Assembly (NCBI GenBank): GCA_029263455.1
Contig: JAJCXM010000012.1
Location: forward strand, 16,172 to 80,171
Reading direction: 5' to 3'
Length of the DNA: 64,000 nucleotides
Source of the DNA: Holophagae bacterium
Lineage (GTDB): Bacteria; Acidobacteriota; Holophagae; Acanthopleuribacterales; Acanthopleuribacteraceae
Shown: positions 1-8,574 of the stretch, one piece after another
Layout: each line of letters starts with the position of its first letter
Numbering within the stretch: the first letter of the stretch is position 1
Position numbers and translations under genes: made by a program
Notes under the pieces: generated by a model
What the model was told of the DNA's origin: nothing
What the model saw: the letters and a program-made list of their open reading frames with translations, nothing else
Database searches by the model: none

Positions 1-731
1 TGACGATGATCCTTCTTAGCGCGATCATAGGCTTCGTCCTGGTAGACCAATAAGCCAATACAGCGATGTTCGTCGGCCAAGTCGACGGTCTCAGAAACCA
101 ACGACTCGTTTCTAAACACGCCACGTGCTTGATCACCCAAATCGTAGAGCCGATAGAGTCCTTTCGCATGAGCTACTCGCACCGCATGGCAGCGGCCCAA
201 ATCAACATCGGTTTGGTCGATAGAGCGGGGACGAAACTTTTTTCCTCCCTTTTCGAGTCCGATGAACCAACAGAATGACGATTTTTGAGGCGTTTCTTCA
301 GGTTGCGGATTGTTGATCCACTTGTTGCGACCACGTGCCTTTTTGATCTGTGCTTTGGCATAGCCGACATGGGACTCAAACACTTTCTTGTTGATGAAGA
401 GTTGGCGCTGTTCAACCAGCTTCGCCATGTAAGCCGTGGTGGATATGAGGCAGTCTTCGGGGACAAAGAGCAGTTCCAATACGTTAGGGTTGGCGTTAAT
501 GGCCAGCTCTAAGAAACGCCGCAGGCTATAAAAGACGCAGTCGCCTTTCTGATCTGAAACCTGGTTCGGGTGGGCTTCCAGGCTCAGATAGCTTGAAGCG
601 GGCAACATGTAAATACCACGCCCATCGATATCGCTTGTTTCGCTGTGGGTACCGTAAAGTCTACTGCCGCCAATACAGCGGAAAATGATGTTTCGCGGAT
701 GACGTGCTAACAGATCTTCAAGCGAAAACAT
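1..731 (-). CDS. RlaP/YcgL-type predicted nucleotidyltransferase, cut by the left window edge
   Basis: An open frame of 243 codons runs from an ATG at 731 to the window edge without a stop, so the C-terminus is missing. The N-terminus carries a polymerase-beta nucleotidyltransferase signature: GGS at residues 21-23 followed by the metal-binding pair S33-D34-x-D36. Later come HVGYAKAQ and NKW motifs typical of the COG3541 (RlaP) family. Family members are thought to transfer nucleotides to an unknown substrate. The gene begins 33 bp after the PTS-IIA-like gene, with GAAAGG upstream, so the two are probably co-transcribed. The family call rests on motif recognition; the substrate is unknown. 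Confidence 0.8.
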   Translation of the reverse strand, partial: MFSLEDLLARHPRNIIFRCIGGSRLYGTHSETSDIDGRGIYMLPASSYLSLEAHPNQVSDQKGDCVFYSLRRFLELAINANPNVLELLFVPEDCLISTTAYMAKLVEQRQLFINKKVFESHVGYAKAQIKKARGRNKWINNPQPEETPQKSSFCWFIGLEKGGKKFRPRSIDQTDVDLGRCHAVRVAHAKGLYRLYDLGDQARGVFRNESLVSETVDLADEHRCIGLLVYQDEAYDRAKKDHR

Positions 732-764
732 CAAGCGAGTCGCCTTTCTTAATTAACTCAGTCG

Positions 765-1382
765 CTATTGGGCTTCGGCCACCTGAACCAGCATGGTGTC
801 TAAGTCAGTCTTGCCAGCTAAGTAAGCGCGGAACTCCGGCTGGCGAATCCGTTTAGCCAACTGTTGCATGATCTTCAAATGGGCTTCCGTGTTGGGAACA
901 AGCAACATGAACAGGTGGGTTACGTCTTTACGATCATATGCGTAGTAAGGGATGGGTTGGTCGAGTTGAAATGAAGCGACGAAACTACAGGGTAGCTCCA
1001 ATGCACTGGGGCTTGAGATGTGGGGAAAAGCCACGCCATAGCCGACGCCTGTCGACGAAATCCGCTCCCGTTCCCTGAGTTGCTCCAATAGGGCAGCTCG
1101 ATCCGTCACTTTGGGTAAACGTACTCTTGCCAGAGCGTTCTTCAACACTTCATCGACATCCGATCCAGCAATGGCTTCATGGACACCTCCCCGTTTCAGG
1201 GCAGAAAACAGATCCGTCCAGGGATCTCCCACAGGTGACTTCAGCTGGTATTGCTTCAGGAAGCTTTTCAGTTCCGATTCGTCAAAACCGTCCTCGCTTG
1301 GATTGAGGAAACCCTGATCGACCCAGATTTCGAGAGTGGTGCGGTTCACACCTAACATCGCGCTTGCATCGTTGTGATTCAT
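765..1382 (-). CDS. PTS EIIA (PtsN-like) domain protein with N-terminal excisionase-type HTH
   Basis: The 205-residue protein has two parts. Residues 1-45 look like an excisionase/MerR-type helix-turn-helix (DASAMLGVNRTTLEIWVDQG then an acidic helix). Residues 60-205 match a fructose/nitrogen-type PTS EIIA domain. The expected phosphorylatable histidine is present in GVAFPH, at H121. Such proteins usually act as regulators and accept phosphate from a PTS phosphorelay rather than transport sugar. No other PTS gene is in the window. It lies 86 bp downstream of rlmKL and 33 bp upstream of the nucleotidyltransferase, on the same strand. Confidence 0.85.
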   Translation of the reverse strand: MNHNDASAMLGVNRTTLEIWVDQGFLNPSEDGFDESELKSFLKQYQLKSPVGDPWTDLFSALKRGGVHEAIAGSDVDEVLKNALARVRLPKVTDRAALLEQLRERERISSTGVGYGVAFPHISSPSALELPCSFVASFQLDQPIPYYAYDRKDVTHLFMLLVPNTEAHLKIMQQLAKRIRQPEFRAYLAGKTDLDTMLVQVAEAQ

Positions 1383-1468
1383 GTCGAGTCACTTAACCTC
1401 GTTTGCACAAATTGATCACGTTTGATCTACACATCATCGGTCTCATTCATTGCTAACTTAAAGATCGC

Positions 1469-3613
1469 TCAAAGTTTTGTCATTTGCCAACATTGATGGA
1501 TAGAAGGGCGCTTGGCAAAATCTAGCGGCATGGTTTCTTCGGTAATGTCTTCATTGCGCACACCTAGTTCCGCCACCAGTTCATCTTCCAATTTGAACTT
1601 ACGACGGTTGGTGGAAAAGATAAGTATTCCTCCACGATCAAGCAAACGAATAGATCGCCGCAACAATCCCAAGAAATCTCGTTGAATATCCAGTGTTCGA
1701 TTCATACGTTTTGAATTAGAGAAGGTGGGTGGGTCCAAGAAGATCAGATCATACGTGCCTTGCGCACGGTCCAGCCAGTCATAGGCGTCCAAAGAGAAAT
1801 ACTGATGTTTGGAACCCAACAATCCATTTAAAGCCATGTTACGTTCCGCCCAAGCCAAATAGTTAGCTGACATATCGACAGTTATGGTCGATTTTGCGCC
1901 GCCCGAGGCCGCGTAGACGGTCGCCGAACCAGTATAGGCAAACAGATTAAGGAATCGCTTTCCCTTGGCAAAACTACGGATTCGTTCTCTAACCAAACGA
2001 TGGTCCAGGAAGAGTCCGGTATCCAAGTAATCCCACAAATTGAGTTCAAACTGAAGCCCTGCCTCGCGAACGACAAGAGTTTCCTGGCGTTCCGTCTCGC
2101 GTTCATATTGTTTGTTACCTGATTGTCTGCGCCTCACTTTGAGTGAAACCTGTTCGCGGGGGATACCGATGACGTCAGGTGCCACCATCAACACATCACG
2201 CCAACGGCGTTCAGCTTTTGAGGCATCAACGGTTTTAGGAGGCGCATATTCGGCGATCACGAGGTGATCCTCGTAACGGTCAATGGCAACGTTGTACTCC
2301 GGCATATCGGCATCGTAAATGCGGTAACAAGTCACCTTCTCGTCTAGTTTTTTGCGCAGCCGATCCAGGTTCTTTTGCAGTCGGTTCTGGAACATCTTGG
2401 CATTGCCGTCTAATAAGACGGGGAACCCTTTGGGCGGCGCTAGTGTTTCGCCACTCTTGTTGAAAAAGGCATCCTCTTGCAGATCAAATTGAAGTAGTTG
2501 GCAGGGGATTGGACCGTTGTGGAATTTGGATATTTTGTGCGCTTTAATGCCGAGCAACTTACCTAGTCCCGCGTCAGCAGTCAGAATACCAGCGTGCCAA
2601 CCGAGTGCGCGCTGGCGCATGAACTCACCCATTTGACCAAACAACCCAACCACCGAGACCTCGTCACTCAATCGCACGCCATATGGAGGGTTGGTCACCA
2701 TTAATCCTTGACCTTGTAGCTGGTGATTTGGCCAATCTTCCAGTGCACGAGGTTCCACACTGATCGGGCCCTGAACACCGGCGCTAGCTAGATTCATACG
2801 TGAGGCGCGTACGGCCGTCATCGACTGATCATAGCCACGTATTTTGTTCTCTAAAGGTTTAATGCGGGCGTTGGCTTCATCACGTAGCTTCTCCCATACT
2901 CCGGGTTCGGCGCACAGCCACTTTTGGGCGGTGACGTTTTCGCGTTGTAAGCCCGGAGCGCGATCCATGGCTATAAATGCCGCTTCAACTAGGAATGTGC
3001 CTGACCCGCACATGGGATCAAGTAATTCCGCACCGGCACGGGCGCGTTCGGGCCAGCCTAGCTTCATGAGAATTCCGGCGGCTAGATTCTCTTTGATGGG
3101 CGCTTCAACTAAGCGTTTACGATAGCCGCGTTCGTGAAGGGGGCCGGCACTTAATTCCAGGCTCAAGGTGAGATCTGGTCCTTTTAATGCGACATGGATC
3201 CTGAAATCTGGTGCCTGTTTGGAGACGTCGGGTCGATCGCCGCAGTTATCGCGGATGGTATCGACGAGGGCGTCTTTGACCTTAAGCCCAATGATACGCG
3301 TATCGTTGAAGATAGAGCCTGTGGCATGTACCTCGACCGCGATGGTGTGTTCGGCGGCAATATGTTCATGCCAGGGAACGCGGCGTGCAAGATCGTATAC
3401 GTGCTCGGCCGACCGGCATGGACCTTCGATGAGAGGTAGCAGCACGCGATTAGCCACACGCGACCACATGGCCACTCTAAACGCGGATTCCACGTTACCG
3501 GCAAACTTGACGCCGGCCCGTGACTCTTTAATTTCCTTAGCACCAATTGCCTCCAGCTCCTCAGCTAGTTGCGCTTCGAAGCCAGAGGGACAGGAGGCAA
3601 AAAAACGGATCAC
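1469..3613 (-). CDS. rlmKL: Bifunctional 23S rRNA (guanine-N2/N7) methyltransferase RlmKL
   Basis: The 714-residue protein has the full RlmKL layout. It starts with an N-terminal THUMP region and a first Rossmann methyltransferase with DPMCGSGTFLVEAAF and NPPYGVRL (the m2G2445 activity in E. coli). A second methyltransferase follows with NLFAYTGSATVYA and FLDPPTFSNS (the m7G2069 activity). Length is close to the 702 residues of the E. coli enzyme. The start is GTG, and only 1 nt separates it from the E2 stop upstream, so it is very likely co-transcribed with E2 and lipA. The fused form is best known from gammaproteobacteria but occurs elsewhere. Confidence 0.93.
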   Translation of the reverse strand: MIRFFASCPSGFEAQLAEELEAIGAKEIKESRAGVKFAGNVESAFRVAMWSRVANRVLLPLIEGPCRSAEHVYDLARRVPWHEHIAAEHTIAVEVHATGSIFNDTRIIGLKVKDALVDTIRDNCGDRPDVSKQAPDFRIHVALKGPDLTLSLELSAGPLHERGYRKRLVEAPIKENLAAGILMKLGWPERARAGAELLDPMCGSGTFLVEAAFIAMDRAPGLQRENVTAQKWLCAEPGVWEKLRDEANARIKPLENKIRGYDQSMTAVRASRMNLASAGVQGPISVEPRALEDWPNHQLQGQGLMVTNPPYGVRLSDEVSVVGLFGQMGEFMRQRALGWHAGILTADAGLGKLLGIKAHKISKFHNGPIPCQLLQFDLQEDAFFNKSGETLAPPKGFPVLLDGNAKMFQNRLQKNLDRLRKKLDEKVTCYRIYDADMPEYNVAIDRYEDHLVIAEYAPPKTVDASKAERRWRDVLMVAPDVIGIPREQVSLKVRRRQSGNKQYERETERQETLVVREAGLQFELNLWDYLDTGLFLDHRLVRERIRSFAKGKRFLNLFAYTGSATVYAASGGAKSTITVDMSANYLAWAERNMALNGLLGSKHQYFSLDAYDWLDRAQGTYDLIFLDPPTFSNSKRMNRTLDIQRDFLGLLRRSIRLLDRGGILIFSTNRRKFKLEDELVAELGVRNEDITEETMPLDFAKRPSIHQCWQMTKL

Positions 3614-3614
3614 G

Positions 3615-5192
3615 TTAAGCTAGGTGCAACAGGAACTTGTCGGGGTTTTCAAGGTAAGTCTTCACTTCCTGGGTGAAGGCTGCGCCTACATCACCATCAA
3701 CGACGCGATGGTCAAAGGCAACGGCTACGTTCATCATCTTCCGAATCACGATTTGACCATCGCGAACGACGGCGCGATCAACCATGTTGTGAACGCCAAA
3801 GATGGCAACTTCGGGGTGGTTAATGATGGGCGTTGCCAGTAGCCCGCCCAGCCTACCAAGCGAGGTGATGGTAAAGGTGCCATCGGATAGATCAGCCGGA
3901 CTCGACTTGCGCGCTCTAGCGCGGCCAGCCAGTTCCTCGATTTCTTTGGCCAATTGAACAACCGTTTTTTTATCGGCGTCTTTGACGACGGGAACCATGA
4001 GCCCGTGCTCGGTGGAGGTGGCGATGCCGATGTTTATTTCGTCCTTGTAGAGGATCTCCATGGCCGCGTCATCTACGGAAACGTTCATGATAGGGAATTT
4101 CCTAATAGAGAGCGAGATCGCTTTTGCGATGAAGGGTAGGTACGAGAGTTTCGCGCCTTCTTCAGCGGCCAAATCTTTGATGCCTGCGCGCATGGCGACC
4201 ATGCGGTCCATTTCGATTTCTTCCACATAGGTGAAATGCGGCACGATTTGCTTGGCCTTGGTCATGTTTGTGTAAATCGCTTTGCGCAGTCCCTTGATAG
4301 CCACGCGTTTGTCAGCTTCGGTTCTGGGTAGGGAAACAGGCGCTTGGCCAGCGGCAGGCGTCGCCGTAGGAGTCGCTTGTGTGGCCGGAGAGGCCGTGAA
4401 CGATTCGACATCTGATCGAGTGATTCGGTGATGAGGACCGGAACCACGAACATGACTTAGGTCGATACCCATTTTCGAGGCCAAACGACGCACGGCAGGT
4501 GTCGCCAAAGGCGTCCCAAAGGCGCTGATCGAAGGGTTACTGGCAGGATCAACCGCATTGGCGGCGGCAGCTACTTTAGGTTCTTCGCGGAGCGGCTCAA
4601 CAACGGTCGCTTTGGGCGCATCGACAGTCTGGGTAAGGCCTTCGCTCGACTCAAAGGTGGCCAAAACATGACCAACTTCAATGATGTCACCGGCTTGGGC
4701 GTGTAATTTTCTGACCACGCCATTAATGGGAGACGTGATTTCCACGGTGGCTTTGTCGGTGAGTACAGAGATCAGCGGTTGGTCTTCTATGAGCTGATCG
4801 CCCACTGCCACATGCCACTCAACCACTTCACCTTCCATAACGCCTTCCCCAATTTCAGGTAAGGGGAACTGGAACTCCGTGCCCTTGGCGGGTGCTTCAT
4901 CGACAATGGCTTGAGCGTTGCTAGCAGGCGCTGGCTTGGCTTCGACTTTGCCGCCCACTTCAGTGAAAACGGCAATCACGTTACCGACCTCAACCATGTC
5001 ACCGGCTGCGCCGCGTAACTCGGCAACGATTCCAGCTTGAGGTGCCGCAATTTCGACCGTCGCTTTATCGGTCAAAACAGATAAAACGGGTTGGTCGGCT
5101 TCGACTTGAGCGCCTTCAGCGATGAGCCATTCAACGATCTCACCTTCCATAACGCCTTCACCGATTTCGGGCATCCTAAACTCGTAACTCAT
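3615..5192 (-). CDS. Dihydrolipoamide acyltransferase (E2) of a 2-oxoacid dehydrogenase complex, two lipoyl domains
   Basis: The 525-residue protein carries two lipoyl domains (about residues 3-77 and 108-185), each with the lipoylation motif TDKATVEI. Ala/Pro-rich linkers follow, then a peripheral-subunit-binding domain near 226-262 (TPAVRRLASKMGIDL). The C-terminal catalytic domain has the active-site motif DHRVVDG (H495, D499). It transfers acyl groups from lipoamide to CoA in the cytoplasm. E1 and E3 are not in the window, so I cannot say whether it serves pyruvate or branched-chain substrates. It lies 10 bp downstream of lipA, whose product makes its cofactor. Confidence 0.9.
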   Translation of the reverse strand: MSYEFRMPEIGEGVMEGEIVEWLIAEGAQVEADQPVLSVLTDKATVEIAAPQAGIVAELRGAAGDMVEVGNVIAVFTEVGGKVEAKPAPASNAQAIVDEAPAKGTEFQFPLPEIGEGVMEGEVVEWHVAVGDQLIEDQPLISVLTDKATVEITSPINGVVRKLHAQAGDIIEVGHVLATFESSEGLTQTVDAPKATVVEPLREEPKVAAAANAVDPASNPSISAFGTPLATPAVRRLASKMGIDLSHVRGSGPHHRITRSDVESFTASPATQATPTATPAAGQAPVSLPRTEADKRVAIKGLRKAIYTNMTKAKQIVPHFTYVEEIEMDRMVAMRAGIKDLAAEEGAKLSYLPFIAKAISLSIRKFPIMNVSVDDAAMEILYKDEINIGIATSTEHGLMVPVVKDADKKTVVQLAKEIEELAGRARARKSSPADLSDGTFTITSLGRLGGLLATPIINHPEVAIFGVHNMVDRAVVRDGQIVIRKMMNVAVAFDHRVVDGDVGAAFTQEVKTYLENPDKFLLHLA

Positions 5193-5202
5193 GAGGTCTC
5201 CT

Positions 5203-6120
5203 TTAGACTTCCATTACACCGCGCAACGCAAGCGCTTTCTTTTGAGCAAGATGATTTTCCAGAAAAAATTCTCCGGCCTTATAAGAGGATCGGACCAAAG
5301 GTCCAGAAGCCACATACAAGAACCCTAATGATCGCGCTTCTTCAGCCCAGCGGTCAAATTCCTCTGGTGCTAAGAAACGTTCTACCGACAGATGTTTACG
5401 CGAGGGCTGCAGATACTGGCCAAATGTCACCACATCAATTTCAGCTTCGCGCATATCGTGCAATGTGGTTCGAACTTGGTTTTCGTCTTCACCTAAACCC
5501 AGCATCAACGAGGACTTGGTGATGCGGTCAGGTTGTATTTCTTTAACCATACGTAAAACGGAAAGGCTTTGTCTGTAGCTGGCACGTGGGTCTCTTACCC
5601 GCGGCGTAAGCGCTTCCACCGTTTCCAAGTTATGGGCAAATACGTCAGGGGCGGCTTCAAGGATGGCGGCAACACTGTCGCGCTGTCCCTGATAATCCGA
5701 TGTCAGCACCTCCACAAAACATTCAGGTTTTTCGGCATGGATGGCACGGATGACGTCGGCAAAATGGGCCGCGCCACCGTCCGCTAAATCATCTCGGTCC
5801 ACGCAGGTAACCACCACATAATTAAGATTCATGGCACGCACAACTTCGGCACACTTCTTTGGTTCATCCGCATCTAGGATTCCGCCCGGATTACCAGATT
5901 TGACCGAACAGAAGCGACAGCCACGTGTACAAACTTCACCAAGGATCATGATGGTCGCTGTGCCGCTAGACCAGCATTCACCGACGTTAGGACATTTAGC
6001 TTCTTCACAAACCGTATGTAAATTACGGGCTCGTAAACTGCGCTTCAGATCGTGGTGAACGTCGCCACCGGGTAGCGGTACTTGCAGCCAGGGCGGTTTG
6101 CGTCTCGATATGCTTGGCAT
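5203..6120 (-). CDS. lipA: Lipoyl synthase LipA (radical SAM)
   Basis: LipA inserts two sulfurs into protein-bound octanoate to form the lipoyl group. Both iron-sulfur motifs are visible: CEEAKCPNVGEC for the auxiliary cluster and CTRGCRFC for the radical-SAM cluster. I place the start at the ATG at 6120, giving 305 residues. AGGAG sits 8 nt upstream, and this start clears the psd stop by 2 bp. A longer frame opens at 6168 but would run into psd. The gene lies between psd and E2 in a tight same-strand run; its position next to a lipoylated E2 fits its role. Confidence 0.95.
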   Translation of the reverse strand: MPSISRRKPPWLQVPLPGGDVHHDLKRSLRARNLHTVCEEAKCPNVGECWSSGTATIMILGEVCTRGCRFCSVKSGNPGGILDADEPKKCAEVVRAMNLNYVVVTCVDRDDLADGGAAHFADVIRAIHAEKPECFVEVLTSDYQGQRDSVAAILEAAPDVFAHNLETVEALTPRVRDPRASYRQSLSVLRMVKEIQPDRITKSSLMLGLGEDENQVRTTLHDMREAEIDVVTFGQYLQPSRKHLSVERFLAPEEFDRWAEEARSLGFLYVASGPLVRSSYKAGEFFLENHLAQKKALALRGVMEV

Positions 6121-6122
6121 AT

Positions 6123-6773
6123 TTATGGCTCCTGAGGGTCCGGCTTGAGGCGCGCTAACATGTCGCAACCGCCACGTATCTTTTGTCCAACCACCACAGC
6201 CATCTCTGCCTCGGCTGGCAAGATAATGTCGACACGTGATCCGAACCGGATCAACCCAAACCGTTCACCGCGAGCCAATTCGTCGCCCGCTTTTTTCCAA
6301 CACACAATGCGCCGTGCGATGAGCCCAGCAATTTGAATGACTTCTACGGTCTGGGAGCCGCGCACGATGCTCAATCCATTTCGTTCATTTTCGATAGAAG
6401 CTTTGGGGTCATAGGCCGCCAAAAACTTGCCCTTAATATATTTGATCTCGCTGATCTGACCTGCGATAGGACTGCGATTAACGTGCACGTTAAAAATGTT
6501 TAAGAACACTGAGATCACCCAGCGACCGGCATCATCTCTACCCACTTGCACAACTTTACCGTCTGCAGGCGATACGACTGCGTCTTCATCGCTGGGAATG
6601 CGACGGTAAGGGTTACGAAAAAAATAGGCTACGTAGAGTGTCAAGATCAGGCTGATAACGGCCAACCAGATTGGCCATTTCAGAATCAGAGACAAAGCAA
6701 ACAAAACGATTAACGGCGCCATAAAGGGCCATCCTTCGCGTACGATCAGTTCATTATGTTTAGGTGCCGACAA
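6123..6773 (-). CDS. psd: Phosphatidylserine decarboxylase, short proenzyme form
   Basis: The 216-residue protein matches the short Psd type. It has an N-terminal hydrophobic hairpin (about residues 15-50), the VSPADGKV motif, NIFNVHVNRSP, and the self-cleavage site in RFGSRVDI. There the Ser becomes the pyruvoyl group that decarboxylates phosphatidylserine to phosphatidylethanolamine at the inner membrane. No pssA is in the window. It is the first gene of the lipA-E2-rlmKL run and is 2 bp from lipA. The upstream gap to the AlkD-like gene is about 70 bp. Confidence 0.92.
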   Translation of the reverse strand: MSAPKHNELIVREGWPFMAPLIVLFALSLILKWPIWLAVISLILTLYVAYFFRNPYRRIPSDEDAVVSPADGKVVQVGRDDAGRWVISVFLNIFNVHVNRSPIAGQISEIKYIKGKFLAAYDPKASIENERNGLSIVRGSQTVEVIQIAGLIARRIVCWKKAGDELARGERFGLIRFGSRVDIILPAEAEMAVVVGQKIRGGCDMLARLKPDPQEP

Positions 6774-6844
6774 AAGCGCTCCTCCTCGTCAACTCCGGCC
6801 CGATATCATAGCGTAAATGACGGTTCGCCGAAACCATAGCCATA

Positions 6845-7612
6845 TCAGCCACGACGATTAGGCGGTCTCAAGCGCACTCGTTCTTGTCGCCACTTACGTT
6901 GTTCGCTGGGCACCATTTTGGCGGTGACATAGCGCAAACTCTCTGCCGAGAAAAGTGCCAGATGGATATCGAGGAAGTCTTTCACCTTATCCATTTCATT
7001 TGCACTAAGTTCACGGAGCAGCCAACCAACGGCTGTTTGCGCGAATCGTGCTTGGTCTTGCACCAACCTTTCGCAGGCTACCAAAATGAGTGCGAGATAC
7101 GGAATATAGTTTTGCTTCTGATTCATTAGGGGCTCAAAACATACCAGCCCTGCTCGACGCTGCCAAATCACATCAGCCTTGGTCCAATTAGCGAGTTCAA
7201 GCGCCAATGGCATGCCTTCCCTTTCGATCCAGGGTCCCAACAACTTCACACAGAACCAATCACACAGGTTCCAATCAGCTATGTGACCATCTGCGAACAG
7301 ACGTGCGAACTGCGGTAAATCACGAGTCATGTTTAAGCGCTTCTCGATGAGTAACGCTTCTGCCAATAGTAGGAGACCCGCCATCTTGTCTTCGCTATAT
7401 TTTGCTCTGCAAAGCGTCAGCGCTATGTCTACTTGTTCATGGTCGGGCTTGTTGGCCAATTCATATTCTTCTCGCCAGCGGTGAACTAAGCCGCGAATAT
7501 TCGCCATATCCACACCACGAAAAGCTGTTGCACCCTTCAAATACGCCTCCCACCAAGCTTTTCGTTTGGCGCTGGCTGCGCGATCCAATTGTTGAAAAAG
7601 GCTTTCGTACAT
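6845..7612 (-). CDS. AlkD-like DNA alkylation repair (HEAT-repeat) protein
   Basis: The 255-residue all-helical protein matches the DNA alkylation repair family (AlkD). Typical stretches are WNLCDWFCVKLLGPW, WQRRAGLVCFEPL and TAVGWLLREL. AlkD uses HEAT-like repeats to remove positively charged alkylated bases without base flipping. Family membership is fairly clear, but glycosylase activity is not certain because many relatives are uncharacterised. The start ATG at 7612 has AGAGG about 5 nt upstream. It is divergent from pyrF, with about 84 bp between the starts. Confidence 0.8.
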   Translation of the reverse strand: MYESLFQQLDRAASAKRKAWWEAYLKGATAFRGVDMANIRGLVHRWREEYELANKPDHEQVDIALTLCRAKYSEDKMAGLLLLAEALLIEKRLNMTRDLPQFARLFADGHIADWNLCDWFCVKLLGPWIEREGMPLALELANWTKADVIWQRRAGLVCFEPLMNQKQNYIPYLALILVACERLVQDQARFAQTAVGWLLRELSANEMDKVKDFLDIHLALFSAESLRYVTAKMVPSEQRKWRQERVRLRPPNRRG

Positions 7613-7667
7613 GCTGACCTCTGAAGAATTCTATCGAATCAAACGCTTAACAACTAGTTCCTGCGTT

Positions 7668-7690
7668 TATAATGAGCGCGCATTTGGAGG
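7668..7690 (+). promoter_or_regulatory. Candidate pyrF -10 box and ribosome binding site
   Basis: A perfect TATAAT lies at 7668-7673 and TTTGGAGG at 7683-7690, 6 nt before the pyrF ATG. The hexamer 17 bp further upstream (GCTTAA) is a poor -35, so the promoter call rests mainly on the -10. Confidence 0.5.
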
Positions 7691-7696
7691 CAAACC

Positions 7697-8572
7697 ATGA
7701 TCAGCCATTTTGCCGATGACATGGCAAACCGAGTTCAGCAGTTAAACAGCCGTTTGGTCGTAGGGCTGGACCCACATTGGCACCGGATCCCTGAGAGCTT
7801 TCGGGCAGCCCGTGATCACGACCCATTCCAAGTCATCAGCGACTATTTTAGGTTAGTGATTGATTCGACCAGCGCCTACGCAGTCGCCTTCAAACCACAA
7901 ATCGCATTTTTCGAAATGTTTGGGCCGGATGGACTTAGGGCGCTCCAGGAACTCATAAGTCACCTAAAAGCACGGGACCAGCGCATCATCATGGACGGTA
8001 AACGCAACGATATAGGCAGCACAGCCAAAGCATACGCCCATGCTTTTTTTGATAGCCCCGACGCCGACGCGCCTTATTCAAGCGATGCAGTTACCTTAAA
8101 CGCGTATTTGGGGTCAGACAGCATCCAGCCCTTTCTTGAGAGTCCGCGTCATGGCATTTTTGCGCTGGTAAAAACGAGTAACCCCAGCAGTGGTGACTTT
8201 CAAGATTTACGATTGGAGTCCGGCATCACACTCGCCGACAAAGTGGCACAAATGGTTCAAAGGTGGACGGAAGTCAGTGTGGGATCTAGCGGATACGGCA
8301 ATGTGGGCGCGGTAGTGGGTGCCACTTACCCAGACCACATGAAACGGTTAAGGACGTTAATGCCTCAATGTTGGATTCTGGTTCCGGGTTATGGCGCTCA
8401 AGGCGGATCCGACGAGGCCATCAAGGCAGCTTTCCAAGCTGGAACGGGCGCGTTAATAAACTCTTCACGGGCGATCTGCTTCCCATCGCCATCCGACGAT
8501 GGCTTGGAAGCCGCCATTTCAAAGGCTGCGAAGTCCAGTCGCGATCATATAAATGAGATCGCTTTCTCATGA
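7697..8572 (+). CDS. pyrF: Orotidine-5'-phosphate decarboxylase, type 2
   Basis: PyrF decarboxylates OMP to UMP, the last step of pyrimidine synthesis. The catalytic charge network is visible in D100-G-K102-R-N-D105 (motif DxKRxDI), and the phosphate-loop region appears as VGATYPD. At 291 residues it is the longer, type-2 (mycobacterial/myxococcal) form rather than the ~240-residue E. coli form. A TATAAT box and a GGAGG ribosome site precede it. It converges with the secreted unknown protein, with only 2 bp between the stops. Confidence 0.93.
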   Translation: MISHFADDMANRVQQLNSRLVVGLDPHWHRIPESFRAARDHDPFQVISDYFRLVIDSTSAYAVAFKPQIAFFEMFGPDGLRALQELISHLKARDQRIIMDGKRNDIGSTAKAYAHAFFDSPDADAPYSSDAVTLNAYLGSDSIQPFLESPRHGIFALVKTSNPSSGDFQDLRLESGITLADKVAQMVQRWTEVSVGSSGYGNVGAVVGATYPDHMKRLRTLMPQCWILVPGYGAQGGSDEAIKAAFQAGTGALINSSRAICFPSPSDDGLEAAISKAAKSSRDHINEIAFS

Positions 8573-8574
8573 GC

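Noticed and set aside
3168..3623. 151-codon plus-strand frame opposite rlmKL
   Set aside because: Antisense to the conserved THUMP/methyltransferase coding sequence, with no family features.
6121..6168. Longer lipA start at 6168
   Set aside because: It would overlap the 3' end of psd by ~46 nt without a ribosome site, whereas ATG 6120 has AGGAG at the right distance.
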